Source: JACVRW01 sp052038485
Lineage (GTDB): Bacteria; Actinomycetota; Thermoleophilia; Solirubrobacterales; Thermoleophilaceae
Length of the DNA: 64,000 nucleotides
Assembly (NCBI GenBank): GCA_052038485.1
Contig: JBQGCL010000066.1
Span: 9,422 to 73,421 of the forward strand
Direction: 5' to 3'
Of this stretch, positions 26,826 to 34,196 are shown one piece after another; position 1 is the first letter of the stretch, and every line of letters begins with the position of its first letter. The notes below the pieces were generated by a model. The model was not told where the DNA came from. It worked only from the letters and a program-made list of their open reading frames with translations, and did no database searches. Both the position numbers and the translations under genes were made by a program.

Positions 26826-27344
26826 TTACGGGCAGGTGACCCTCGGGTTGTACTGGGCGAACGTCCCGGCCGGGTTGTGCTTCCAGACCCACGCGTGCAG
26901 GTCGTAGTGGACCGGCATGCCGGGCTCGTGGCCCTCCATCGGCCCGTCGAAGCCGCGCCCGAACAGGTAGGGGCGGTCGTCGTCGGTGTCGAGCCGGCCG
27001 TCCGCATCGGGCCGGAAGTACTCGACGGCGACCAGCCGCCGCCGGTCGCCGCGGGGCTCGTAGACGAGGATCTCCGGCTTGCGGATCGAGAGCTTGGGGT
27101 CAGCCAGCAGGCGCGGGTTCCCGTAGTGGATCCCCATCCCGCCGTCCGGTCCCGCCACGCACTCGCCGGCGGGCTCGTAGCCCGCCCGGCGCGCGACGCG
27201 GACGTCGCGGAAGCGCTCGGTCGCCTTGCGGACGATCTGGATCTGCTTCTTGGTGCTGGGCTCGTGCCCCGGATGCGGAGCCGCGGCGGCCGGTGTGAGG
27301 GCCGCGATCAGCAGGGTGAGCAGTGCTGCGTAGAGAACTTTCAT
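26826..27344 (-). CDS. Secreted protein of unknown function, ECF-sigma target
   Basis: 172 aa. Signal peptide 1-22 (MKVLYAALLTLLIAALTPA), then a mature domain with GGMGIHYGNPRLL, KPEILVYEPRGD, RRLVAVEYFRPDADG and PVHYDLHAWVWKHNPAGTF, a conserved pattern I have seen in uncharacterised extracytoplasmic proteins. The ATG is 8 nt after the CGTCT of a promoter nearly identical to that of the adjacent ECF sigma gene; there is no room for an SD, so translation should be leaderless. The -35 element lies on the stop codon of the anti-sigma gene. Probably an envelope-stress output of the sigma factor. Confidence 0.85.
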   Translation of the reverse strand: MKVLYAALLTLLIAALTPAAAAPHPGHEPSTKKQIQIVRKATERFRDVRVARRAGYEPAGECVAGPDGGMGIHYGNPRLLADPKLSIRKPEILVYEPRGDRRRLVAVEYFRPDADGRLDTDDDRPYLFGRGFDGPMEGHEPGMPVHYDLHAWVWKHNPAGTFAQYNPRVTCP

Positions 27345-27352
27345 GCCCTTTG

Positions 27353-27378
27353 AGACGGAGGCGCGCGGCTCTTATTCC
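27353..27378 (-). promoter_or_regulatory. ECF-type promoter of the secreted target gene
   Basis: On the minus strand: GGAATAA (27378-27372), 14 nt, CGTCT (27357-27353), 8 nt, ATG. Identical elements and spacings occur at 28583-28558. The last three bases of GGAATAA are also the TAA stop of the anti-sigma gene. Confidence 0.75.
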
Positions 27379-27983
27379 GCGACCGCGAGCTTCACCAGCG
27401 TGTCCGGGTCGTGCACCTTGCCGGACAGCACGCAGGTGCGACCATTGCGCTCGAAGGCGACGGCGTCCTGCGCGCCGAGGCGGAAGCGGTGCAGCTGCAG
27501 CCCCTTCACCGTAATCGTCCTCGCGCTCGCCGGCAGCTCGATCGCGGACCCCGAGATCACCGTGTAGCCGATCCGGTGATGGGTGTGCCGGTAGAAGGCC
27601 GTGGTCGTCCGCCGCCCGCTCAGCTGGTCGTCGCGCCCGCCGACCTTGACCCAGCCGAACCTCGTCGACCAGTCCGGGTAGTCGACTCCAGCGAAGCCGT
27701 GCGGCGCCGGGCGCTCGGCCGGGAGCGGGCTCAGCGCGGCCGCGTCGACGACCGTCGGACCCGCCGGCCCGCCGAGCCAGAGGGCCGCCGCCACCGCCAT
27801 CGCGACCACCACCGCTACGCCGCTCGCCAGGGCGGGCCGCAGCGACCGTGCCGGCCGGCGCATCGGTCTGGCCTCCAGTCGCTCGATCTGGCGCAACAGG
27901 GAATCCGGGGCCGCGGGTCCGCCGCTCTGGAGCGCGTGAGCGACGCGCAGGTGATGCTCTGGAACGTCGTACCGGCGCGTCAT
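27372..27983 (-). CDS. Probable anti-sigma factor
   Basis: 203 aa. Cytoplasmic N-terminus (1-45, with VPEHHLRVAHALQ and a heptad-like SLLRQIERLEARP), one transmembrane helix (about 50-70) and an extracytoplasmic domain of about 130 residues. No zinc-binding HxxxCxxC is visible, so it is not a classical ZAS protein. The ATGA overlap with the ECF sigma gene and membrane topology support the call. Its TAA stop forms part of the promoter of the next gene. Confidence 0.8.
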   Translation of the reverse strand: MTRRYDVPEHHLRVAHALQSGGPAAPDSLLRQIERLEARPMRRPARSLRPALASGVAVVVAMAVAAALWLGGPAGPTVVDAAALSPLPAERPAPHGFAGVDYPDWSTRFGWVKVGGRDDQLSGRRTTTAFYRHTHHRIGYTVISGSAIELPASARTITVKGLQLHRFRLGAQDAVAFERNGRTCVLSGKVHDPDTLVKLAVAE

Positions 27984-28504
27984 TCCGCTCCCTCCATGTA
28001 GCGGGACACGCGCTCGCGCGCCCGCGCGAGCCGGCTCATCAGCGTCCCCTGCCGGATCCGCAGGGCGCGGGCTGCATCCTTGTATGCGAGGCCGAGCACG
28101 TCGACCGCGACGATCGCCTCGCGCTGCGGCTCGGACAGCTCGCGCATGCCCTCGTAGGCGAGCCGGACGTCCATGGCCAGCCCGCCGGGGTCGGACTCGA
28201 CGTCCAGCACCCAGTCGATCGCGTCGCCGCCGTCCGGGTCGACCCGGACGGCGCGGGCGCGCTGGAAGTCGATCCAGGTGTTGCGCAGCACGCGCATGAG
28301 GTATGCCCGCTCACCCCCGCGCCGGACCCGGCGCGGCCGCGACAGCACGCGAGCGAAGGTCTCCTGCACGAGGTCCTCCGCGTCGCTGCCCGAGCCCGCG
28401 AGCGCGTAGGCGGCGCGGTACAGGCGACTCGCGTGGTCCGGCAGGTGCGCTGGGTCCAGCCGCCTCGACGCGCTCGTCGTGGCTCGGGTGGGGCTGTGGG
28501 GCAC
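27980..28504 (-). CDS. ECF-type RNA polymerase sigma factor
   Basis: 174 aa. Region 2: LYRAAYALAGSGSDAEDLVQ, then ETFARVLS and RAYLMRVLRNTWIDFQR (-10 recognition). Region 4: LSEPQREAIVAVDVLGLAYK with DAARALRIRQGTLMSRLARA (-35 recognition helix). GTG start. It is preceded by a promoter matching its neighbour target gene, so it is probably autoregulated, and by a seven-codon upstream ORF. Overlaps the anti-sigma gene by ATGA. Confidence 0.95.
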   Translation of the reverse strand: MPHSPTRATTSASRRLDPAHLPDHASRLYRAAYALAGSGSDAEDLVQETFARVLSRPRRVRRGGERAYLMRVLRNTWIDFQRARAVRVDPDGGDAIDWVLDVESDPGGLAMDVRLAYEGMRELSEPQREAIVAVDVLGLAYKDAARALRIRQGTLMSRLARARERVSRYMEGAE

Positions 28505-28525
28505 GGCAGTCAGGACGTACCCGGG

Positions 28526-28549
28526 TCAGGGGTGCTGCGACGTCTTCAT
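28526..28549 (-). other. Leaderless seven-codon upstream ORF (MKTSQHP) in the sigma-factor leader
   Basis: ATG-AAG-ACG-TCG-CAG-CAC-CCC-TGA begins exactly 8 nt after CGTCT, the same position as the ATG of the secreted target gene. It ends 21 nt before the GTG of the sigma gene. It could be a relic of a duplicated promoter-plus-start or a translated leader peptide influencing sigma synthesis. Confidence 0.4.
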
Positions 28550-28557
28550 GCCCCTGA

Positions 28558-28583
28558 AGACGGACCGCGCGGTGCTTTATTCC
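28558..28583 (-). promoter_or_regulatory. ECF-type autoregulatory promoter of the sigma gene
   Basis: GGAATAA (28583-28577), 14 nt, CGTCT (28562-28558) on the minus strand, matching 27378-27353 in both boxes, the spacer length and a shared CCGCGCG-like spacer. GGAA/CGTC is the general form of ECF-dependent promoters. Confidence 0.75.
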
Positions 28584-28590
28584 ATCCGCG

Positions 28591-28752
28591 CTAGCGCTTC
28601 TTGCGGCGCCGGTCCTCGATCAGCTTGCGGCCGCGCCCCGCGTACTCGCGCGCCTGGCGCTTGTAGCGCTCCTTCTCGTGCTCGGGGAGCTTCTGCCAGC
28701 GCTCCCACGCCATCAGCACGAGCGGCCAGGCCCGTCTGATGTTCCGCCTCAT
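28591..28752 (-). CDS. Small basic protein, 53 aa, unknown
   Basis: Reads MRRNIRRAWPLVLMAWERWQ and continues with KLPEHEKERYKRQAREYAGR, ending in a run of Arg/Lys. About 40 percent of residues are charged, mostly basic, and it is predicted mostly helical; it could bind nucleic acid or acidic lipid. The ATG overlaps the stop of the upstream glutaredoxin-like gene by ATGA, which argues strongly that it is translated. Its stop lies 8 nt from the sigma promoter -35. Confidence 0.65.
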   Translation of the reverse strand: MRRNIRRAWPLVLMAWERWQKLPEHEKERYKRQAREYAGRGRKLIEDRRRKKR

Positions 28753-28997
28753 GCCCTGTGTTCGCGCCATTCGAGGTACTCCAGGATTCGGTGCGAGTCG
28801 TGAATGACCTCGCCTTCGTGCACGAGGACCGGTACCCAGCGCTGCCCCGTCAACTCCTCGATCTCGGGGCGGTCGCGCCTGCGGAACTCCACCCGCACCT
28901 CGTCGAACTCGATGCCCGCGCCGCGCAGGCGGCGTGCGACCTTGCCGCAGCGGCAGACCAGGTCGGTCGGCGCCTTGCAGCGGTAGAGCGTGGTCAC
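28749..28997 (-). CDS. Glutaredoxin/GST-N-like thioredoxin-fold protein
   Basis: 82 aa. TTLYRCKAPTDLVCRCGKVA at the N-terminus, then the cis-Pro region QRWVPVLVHEGEVIHDSHRI and LEYLEW, the pattern of a GST N-terminal or glutaredoxin domain. The redox site is unusual: Cys7 and a CRC pair rather than CPYC. Middle gene of an overlapping trio (ATGA on both sides) with the epimerase upstream and the 53-aa protein downstream. Confidence 0.82.
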   Translation of the reverse strand: MTTLYRCKAPTDLVCRCGKVARRLRGAGIEFDEVRVEFRRRDRPEIEELTGQRWVPVLVHEGEVIHDSHRILEYLEWREHRA

Positions 28998-30064
28998 CTA
29001 CCCAATGCTAGGGAGCGCCGTACGACGCCCGCCGCGGTCTCCGCGGCGCCGACCGCTAGGCCCGCGAGGCGCAGCTGGAACTGCTGGGAGCTGCGCGTCC
29101 TGGCGATCCGATCCTGCTCGCGCTCCAGGTGCCAGGCGACCGTCGCCTCGAGCGTCTCCTCGTGCGGGCGCGCGCTCCAGCGCAGCTCGCGCTTGGCCTT
29201 CGTGGAGCGATACGTCCACCAGTTCCCCGCCGCGCGCACCTCGACAGGCGTGAGCGGCCACGAGCGCCCGGCCGCGGCCAGCAGGCGGGCGGCGCCGGCC
29301 GGGAGCCGCACGGGCGGGTCGATCCCGGACAGGCGGCCGAGGTCGGCGAACAGCCGCTCGAACGTGAAGTTGCGGCCGCCGAGGATGTAGCGCTCGCCGG
29401 GCTGACCGCGCCGGTCGGCGAGCAGGTGCGCCTCGGCGACGTCGCGCACGTCGACCACCGAGATCGCCCCGTCGGTGTAGACCGGCACGCGGCCGAGCAG
29501 GAAGGACCGCACCAGCCGCGTCGAGCTGAGCAGGTGGTCGCCGGCGCCGAACACGACCGCGGGATTGAGGCAGACCAGCGGGAGGCCGCGGGCGGCCACA
29601 CGCATTGCCTCGACCTCGGCCTCGTGCACAGAGTTGACGTAGGGGATGCCGAGCCGGCCGGCGGTGAACAGCTGCGACTCGTCGGCGGTCTTGCCGTACG
29701 CGGCGGGCCCGACCACGGCGGCGCTCGACGTGTAGACGACGCGCTCGACCTCCGCGCGCAGGCACTCCTCCATCACGATCTTCGTGCCGCGCACGTTGAC
29801 GTCGAAGACGCGCTCGCTGTCCTGCGGGCGCACCGAGGTGACGCCGGCGCAGTGGAACACGCGCTCGATCCCGCGCAGCGCACGCCGAACCGCGCGCCGG
29901 TCGCGCACGTCGCACTTGACCCTCTTCAGGTCGAGGTCGGCGATCGCCGTGTCCGGCGAGCCCCCCTCGACCGCGAGGGTGACCTCGTCGCCGCGCGCGG
30001 CGAGTCGCCGGGCCACGTGGGAGCCGATGAAGCCGGTCGCACCGGTGACGAGAACAGAAGCCAA
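28994..30064 (-). CDS. NAD-dependent epimerase/dehydratase (extended SDR)
   Basis: 356 aa. NAD(P) Rossmann motif VLVTGATGFIGSHVARRL (about 4-21), DVRD, and VFHCAGVTS. Extended SDRs of the dihydroflavonol-reductase/HpnA type use a YxxxK pair; here the block reads PYVNSVHEAEVEAMR, so Tyr is kept but the Lys position is Val. The C-terminal part has GERYILGGRNFTFERLFADL and a hydrophobic end. Either Lys function is replaced or the enzyme is non-catalytic. TTG start with TAACCT (30074-30079) 9 nt upstream, no SD. Confidence 0.87.
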   Translation of the reverse strand: MASVLVTGATGFIGSHVARRLAARGDEVTLAVEGGSPDTAIADLDLKRVKCDVRDRRAVRRALRGIERVFHCAGVTSVRPQDSERVFDVNVRGTKIVMEECLRAEVERVVYTSSAAVVGPAAYGKTADESQLFTAGRLGIPYVNSVHEAEVEAMRVAARGLPLVCLNPAVVFGAGDHLLSSTRLVRSFLLGRVPVYTDGAISVVDVRDVAEAHLLADRRGQPGERYILGGRNFTFERLFADLGRLSGIDPPVRLPAGAARLLAAAGRSWPLTPVEVRAAGNWWTYRSTKAKRELRWSARPHEETLEATVAWHLEREQDRIARTRSSQQFQLRLAGLAVGAAETAAGVVRRSLALGR

Positions 30065-30073
30065 GTGGCCGGG

Positions 30074-30099
30074 AGGTTAGCCCGCGATCAGGGTAGGCT
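30074..30099. promoter_or_regulatory. Divergent -10 boxes of epimerase and DegV genes
   Basis: Minus-strand TAACCT (30074-30079), 9 nt before the epimerase TTG, and plus-strand TAGGCT (30094-30099), 11 nt before the DegV ATG, in a 46-nt intergenic region. No clear -35 or operator repeat seen. Confidence 0.4.
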
Positions 30100-30110
30100 G
30101 CCCCGTCGCC

Positions 30111-30980
30111 ATGAGCGAAGTCGCGGTTGTCACCGACAGCACCTGCTACCTGGCCCCGGGCGTCGCCGAGGAGAACGGCGTCACGGTCGTGCCGCTGTAC
30201 GTCGTGTTCGGCGGGGACCGGACGGTGCCCGAGACCGAGATCACCGACTACGACGCGTTCTTCGACGAGCTGCGCACCGCCGAGACGCTGCCGACCACCT
30301 CGCAGCCGTCGGTCGGCGACTTCCGCGCCGCCTACGAGCCCCTGCTCGACGACGGCCGCGAGATCGTCTCGATCCACATCTCGGGCGGGCTGTCCGGCAC
30401 GCCCGAGTCTGCGCGCCAGGCGAAGGAGGCGCTCGAGCGCGAGAACAATGGCGGCGACCGCGTGCACGTGATCGACTCGACCACCGCCGCGGGCGGGCTC
30501 GGCTTCCTGGTACTGGCGGCCGTGAAGGCGGCGCGCGAGGGAAAGAGCGGGCGGGAGGTCGCCGACCACGTGACCGCCGCGCGCCGCGAGTTGAAGATGT
30601 GGTTCGCGATCGACACGCTCGAGTTCCTGCGCCGCGGCGGGCGGATCGGCGCCGCCAGCGCGTGGATCGGCTCCACGCTCAAGGTCAAGCCGATCCTGAC
30701 CGTCGAGAACGAGATGACCCCGGTCGAGCGCGTGCGCACGTCGGGGCGGGCCTTCGAGCGGATGGTCGACTACGGCCGGCAGCGGCGCGACTCGGGTGCG
30801 GACGCCTGGTGCGTCCAGCACATCAACGCGCCCGACCAGGCTGCCGCGCTCGTCGCGCGCATGCGCGAGCTGTTCGGCTCCGAGCCTACGATCGTCAGCG
30901 AGATCGGTCCGGTGCTGGCCGCGCACACGGGGCCCGGGCTGCTCGGCACGGGCGGCCTCCCGCAGCACTTCGTGCGCTAG
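30111..30980 (+). CDS. DegV-family fatty-acid-binding protein
   Basis: 289 aa, normal length. AVVTDSTCYLAPGVAEENGV with the ligand-binding Thr-Asp-Ser, TTSQPSVGDF, VIDSTTAAGGLGFLVLAA and KPILTVENEMTPVERVRT are all family landmarks. DegV proteins bind a fatty acid; in Gram-positives the FakB members present it to the FakA kinase. No fakA is in the window, so kinase partnership is unproven. Ends 35 nt before the AI-2E permease on the same strand. Confidence 0.93.
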   Translation: MSEVAVVTDSTCYLAPGVAEENGVTVVPLYVVFGGDRTVPETEITDYDAFFDELRTAETLPTTSQPSVGDFRAAYEPLLDDGREIVSIHISGGLSGTPESARQAKEALERENNGGDRVHVIDSTTAAGGLGFLVLAAVKAAREGKSGREVADHVTAARRELKMWFAIDTLEFLRRGGRIGAASAWIGSTLKVKPILTVENEMTPVERVRTSGRAFERMVDYGRQRRDSGADAWCVQHINAPDQAAALVARMRELFGSEPTIVSEIGPVLAAHTGPGLLGTGGLPQHFVR

Positions 30981-31015
30981 CAGGCACGTCGCGGTACGGC
31001 GCGAATAGCGCCACG

Positions 31016-32170
31016 ATGGTGCCCTCGGCGAGGCAGATCGTCCGTACCGTGCTGACGGTCGTCTGTGTGGCGATCTCGCTCTACCTGCTCTACCTGCTGC
31101 GAAAGCCGATCAGCTGGATCCTGATCGCGACCTTCCTCGCCGTCGCGCTGTCGCCGCCCGTCAACGTGCTCGCCCGCCACATGCGCCGCGGGTTCGCGAT
31201 CACGATCGTCTTCCTCGGCCTGCTCGCGATCCCGATCGCGCTGATCGCCCTGATCGTGCCGCCGCTGATCACCGAGGCCAACGACTTCGCCGACAACGTG
31301 CCTCGCTACGCGCGCGACGTGACCAAGTACGTCAAAGAGAACGACCGCCTGCGCAAGATCAACGAGGACTACGACATCACCAGCAAGCTCGAGGAGGAGG
31401 CGGGCAAGCTGCCCGACCGGCTGGGAGGCGCGGCCGGCACGCTGCGCGACGTCGGCTTCGGGATCGTCAACTCGCTGTTCGCGCTGATCACGATCCTCGT
31501 GCTGACGGCGTTCATCCTGAGCAACGGCAGGGGCTGGATCGACGGGGCGATCCGCTCCCGACCACCCGAGCAACGCGACCGATTGAGACGCGCGCTCGAC
31601 AACATGGCGTCGGCCGTGGCCGGCTACGTGGCCGGCGCGCTGCTGATCGCTCTGATCGCCGGCGTCGCCACTTACATCGTGCTGCTGATCCTGGGCGTGC
31701 CGTTCCGGGGCCCGCTCGCGCTGATCGCGGGCCTGTTCTCTCTGATCCCGCTGGTGGGGGCCACTATCGCGGCCGTGCTGATCGGCCTCGTCACCTTGTT
31801 CGAGGACTTCCCGACCACGACGATCATCTGGGTGATCTGGGCGATCGGCTACCAGCAGTTCGAGAACCACGTGATCCAGCCGCAGGTGCAGAAGCGCACC
31901 GTCAAGGTGCAGCCGTTCATCACGATCGTCGCGGTGCTGTTCGGGGCGACGCTGCTCGGCGTGCTGGGCGCGCTGGTGGCGATCCCGATCGCCGCCTCGA
32001 TCCAGATCCTCCTGCGCGAGTACGTCGACCTGCGGACGATGAGCATCAAGGCGCACCCGCCGGAGCCGCCGCCGTCGGAGCCGCCGCCGTCGGAGCCGCC
32101 GCCGTCCGGCCCGCCACCGGCGCCCGCCGGGCCCGCTCCCCCTGCCCCACCCGACCCTGCGCCCGCGTAG
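31016..32170 (+). CDS. AI-2E family (UPF0118) membrane permease
   Basis: 384 aa, about seven or eight helices. Typical features: N-terminal two-helix hairpin, a long polar loop (about 85-150) between helices 3 and 4, then FSLIPLVGATIAAVLIGLVT and YQQFENHVIQPQVQKRTVKV followed by GALVAIPIAASIQILLREYV. Members export signal molecules, Na+/Li+ or siderophores; the substrate cannot be told. The last 40 residues are a Pro-rich tail with two exact PPPSEP repeats plus a variant. No SD or clear -10 in front; it is probably cotranscribed with degV. Confidence 0.88.
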   Translation: MVPSARQIVRTVLTVVCVAISLYLLYLLRKPISWILIATFLAVALSPPVNVLARHMRRGFAITIVFLGLLAIPIALIALIVPPLITEANDFADNVPRYARDVTKYVKENDRLRKINEDYDITSKLEEEAGKLPDRLGGAAGTLRDVGFGIVNSLFALITILVLTAFILSNGRGWIDGAIRSRPPEQRDRLRRALDNMASAVAGYVAGALLIALIAGVATYIVLLILGVPFRGPLALIAGLFSLIPLVGATIAAVLIGLVTLFEDFPTTTIIWVIWAIGYQQFENHVIQPQVQKRTVKVQPFITIVAVLFGATLLGVLGALVAIPIAASIQILLREYVDLRTMSIKAHPPEPPPSEPPPSEPPPSGPPPAPAGPAPPAPPDPAPA

Positions 32171-32186
32171 CGCTTAGCCTCCGCGC

Positions 32187-33224
32187 ATGAGCCGAGGCGC
32201 TCTCGCACGGCGCGGGGTCCTGCTCGCGATCACCGCCGTCTCGCTGTACCTGCTAGCCCCGGCGCTGCTCGAGGTGTTCGGCGCCTACGACAGGCTCGAC
32301 GAGTTCAACCCGCTCTGGTGGGTCGCGATGGTGGTGCTCCAGATCGGCAGCTACGCCTGCATGTGGGCGGTCCAGAAGATCGCGATGCGCGCCGAGCACT
32401 GGGGTCCGGTGATCACCTCGCAGCTCGCCTCCAACTCGTTCGGGCGGGTCGTGCCCGGCGGGGTCGCCGCCGCGGGCGCGATGCAGTACGCGATGCTCGC
32501 GCGCGGCGGCGTGCCGGCCGCGCAGGCCGCGTCCGGGATGACGGCCTCGTCGATCCTGGTCTTCGGCATCCTGCTGGCGCTGCCGCTGCTGGCGTTGCCG
32601 GCCGTGCTGTTCGGGGCGCCGGTCGACCCCGGGCTAGGCCGGGCGGCGCTGATCGGCGGGGTCGTGTTCGTGCTGCTGAGCGCGGCGGGCACCGCGGCGA
32701 TCCTGTGGGACCGCCCGCTGCTCTCCGTGGGACGCGCGGCGCAGACGCTGCGCAACCGGGTGCTGCGCAACAGGCGGCCACCACTGGTCGGGTTGCCGAC
32801 CCGACTGATCCGCGAGCGCAACGAGGTGCGCGAGGTGCTCGGCGCGCGCTGGTGGGAGGCGCTGCTGCTGTCGGCCGGCCGCTGGGTGCTCGACTACCTG
32901 ACGCTGTTGGCGGCACTGACCGCCGTACACGCCAGCCCGCGCCCCTCGACCGTGCTGCTCGCCTTCTGTGCCGCCCAGTTCCTGGGCACGTTGCCGCTGA
33001 CGCCGGGCGGGCTCGGGTTCGTGGAGGCGGGCCTGACCGGAACGCTGGCACTCGCCGGCGTTCCGGCGGGCGCGGCCGTGGTGGCGACGCTCGGCTACCG
33101 GCTCGTGTCGTTCTGGCTGCCGATCCCGGCGGGCGCCGTAGCCGCGTTGATCCACAGGCGGCTCTACGGGCCCACGGAGGAAGGGGAGGGCGCCTTGGCG
33201 GTCAGCGACGCCGGCGGCCGCTGA
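32187..33224 (+). CDS. Flippase-like membrane protein (LPG-synthase TM/UPF0104 family)
   Basis: 345 aa, eight or so helices. SQLASNSFGRVVPGGVAAAG with AMQYAMLARGGVP is the family signature, and FLGTLPLTPGGLGFVEAG the second. No C-terminal aminoacyl-transferase domain, so it is not a full MprF. This is the second copy of this fold in the window; the other is fused to a glycosyltransferase. TAGCCT (32175-32180) lies 6 nt before the ATG. The last 23 nt overlap the convergent DUF3618 gene. Confidence 0.87.
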   Translation: MSRGALARRGVLLAITAVSLYLLAPALLEVFGAYDRLDEFNPLWWVAMVVLQIGSYACMWAVQKIAMRAEHWGPVITSQLASNSFGRVVPGGVAAAGAMQYAMLARGGVPAAQAASGMTASSILVFGILLALPLLALPAVLFGAPVDPGLGRAALIGGVVFVLLSAAGTAAILWDRPLLSVGRAAQTLRNRVLRNRRPPLVGLPTRLIRERNEVREVLGARWWEALLLSAGRWVLDYLTLLAALTAVHASPRPSTVLLAFCAAQFLGTLPLTPGGLGFVEAGLTGTLALAGVPAGAAVVATLGYRLVSFWLPIPAGAVAALIHRRLYGPTEEGEGALAVSDAGGR

Positions 33225-33432
33225 TCAGCGAGAAGGTGGCTGCGACGCCACCGCCGATCACGAAGCCGGCGACGGCCGCACCGACCAGCGCGCCGCGCCG
33301 GTTCTCCGCCAGCTGCCTGCGCCAGTCGGTCAGCTCGGCGACCTTCGAGCGCAGGTCGTTGACCGAGAAGGCCAGCTCGCGGCGGGTCTCCTCGATCGAC
33401 GCGCGGATCATCTCGGGGCTCTGGGACGCCAT
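33202..33432 (-). CDS. DUF3618 small membrane protein
   Basis: 76 aa. Amphipathic N-terminal helix IRASIEETRRELAFSVNDLR, a basic linker and one TM helix (GALVGAAVAGFVIGGGVAA). DUF3618 proteins resemble the ElaB/YqjD group of tail-anchored stress proteins that associate with ribosomes or membranes. Last gene of a run of tiny membrane-protein genes; shares one base with the stop of the gene upstream (TGATG). Confidence 0.88.
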   Translation of the reverse strand: MASQSPEMIRASIEETRRELAFSVNDLRSKVAELTDWRRQLAENRRGALVGAAVAGFVIGGGVAATFSLISGRRRR

Positions 33433-33875
33433 CAGCTCGTGCTCCTCTCCAGCTGGTCATGCGCGTGCACCTGAGCCTCCAGCTGCTCGCGAGTCTTCTT
33501 CGCCTCCTCGATGGCCAGATCGGGCGTGGGCGGTGCGCCCTTCTTGAACAGGCGCATCGCGATCAGCGCGGCGAGGATGGCGAGCAGGAAGAGGAACGCG
33601 GTGACGATCGCGAAGCCCACCCAGACGTTGTCCTCCTGGTTGAGCAGATCGTCGAGGAACCAGGCGAGGCCGTGGAAGAACGTCGTGATTCCGAAGATCA
33701 GAAAGACGCCAGCGGCCGCTCCGATGCCGGCGCCGCGGGCCAGCTTCGAGGCCTTGCTGGTCATCTCGGCCTTGGCCAGCTCGATCTCCTGGCGGACGAG
33801 CTGGGAGGCCTTCTCGGAGACCTCCGAGACGATCTCGCCGAGGTTCTTGTCGACTTGGGATCCGTTGACGCTCAT
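33432..33875 (-). CDS. Holin-like membrane protein (Phage_holin_3_6/YqjE type)
   Basis: 147 aa. N-terminal helix (SEKASQLVRQEIELAKAEMT) followed by two TM helices (about 48-70 and 83-107) and a Lys/Glu-rich C-terminal helix. This matches the actinobacterial holin-X/YqjE family, which are chromosomal stress-associated membrane proteins rather than phage lysis genes; no phage genes are nearby. Coupled on both sides (ATGA upstream, TGATG downstream). Confidence 0.87.
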   Translation of the reverse strand: MSVNGSQVDKNLGEIVSEVSEKASQLVRQEIELAKAEMTSKASKLARGAGIGAAAGVFLIFGITTFFHGLAWFLDDLLNQEDNVWVGFAIVTAFLFLLAILAALIAMRLFKKGAPPTPDLAIEEAKKTREQLEAQVHAHDQLERSTS

Positions 33876-34048
33876 TTGGCCAACCTCCGCAGGATCAGGG
33901 CGAGCGCGAGACCGCCGGCGAAGGCGGCGCCCACGAACGCCTCGGGGTGCTCGGCGAAGGGATCGGATTCGTTCTCTACGGGCATTGGCGTTTCACCGAG
34001 CGGTCGCGTACCCGTCGCTCCCTGGTTGGGAACCTCTTCCTCGGCCAT
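33872..34048 (-). CDS. 58-aa single-pass membrane protein, unknown
   Basis: Acidic N-terminal half (MAEEEVPNQGATGTRPLGET, then NESDPFAEHPEAF) and one TM helix (about 39-55, FVGAAFAGGLALALIL) ending RRLAK. The stop overlaps the holin-like start (ATGA) and the start overlaps the previous stop by one base, so it is an integral member of the operon. No family recognised; topology resembles DUF883-like anchors. Confidence 0.75.
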   Translation of the reverse strand: MAEEEVPNQGATGTRPLGETPMPVENESDPFAEHPEAFVGAAFAGGLALALILRRLAK

Positions 34049-34185
34049 CAGTCGACCGGCGGGTCCTCCTTGAAGACCCGCACCCAGATCTCAGTCGCGA
34101 TCCTGTTGGCGACGATCGAGGTGAGCGCCCCGACTCCCGCCAGCAGGCCGCTCCACATCAGTCGCTTCGTCAGGTCGTTCTGCAT
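34048..34185 (-). CDS. 45-aa DUF4235-like mini membrane protein
   Basis: MQNDLTKRLMWSGLLAGVGA continuing LTSIVANRIATEIWVRVFKE and ending DPPVD: one TM helix followed by an IW-V-F block like DUF4235. First of four coupled small membrane-protein genes, 11 nt after the TetR stop. Very short, but placement between coupled starts and stops supports translation. Confidence 0.7.
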   Translation of the reverse strand: MQNDLTKRLMWSGLLAGVGALTSIVANRIATEIWVRVFKEDPPVD

Positions 34186-34196
34186 GGGCGGCTGAT

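Noticed and set aside
33432..33875. Holin-like gene as a sign of prophage
   Set aside because: No integrase, capsid, tail or lysin genes nearby; the family is chromosomal and sits with DUF3618 and other small membrane proteins.
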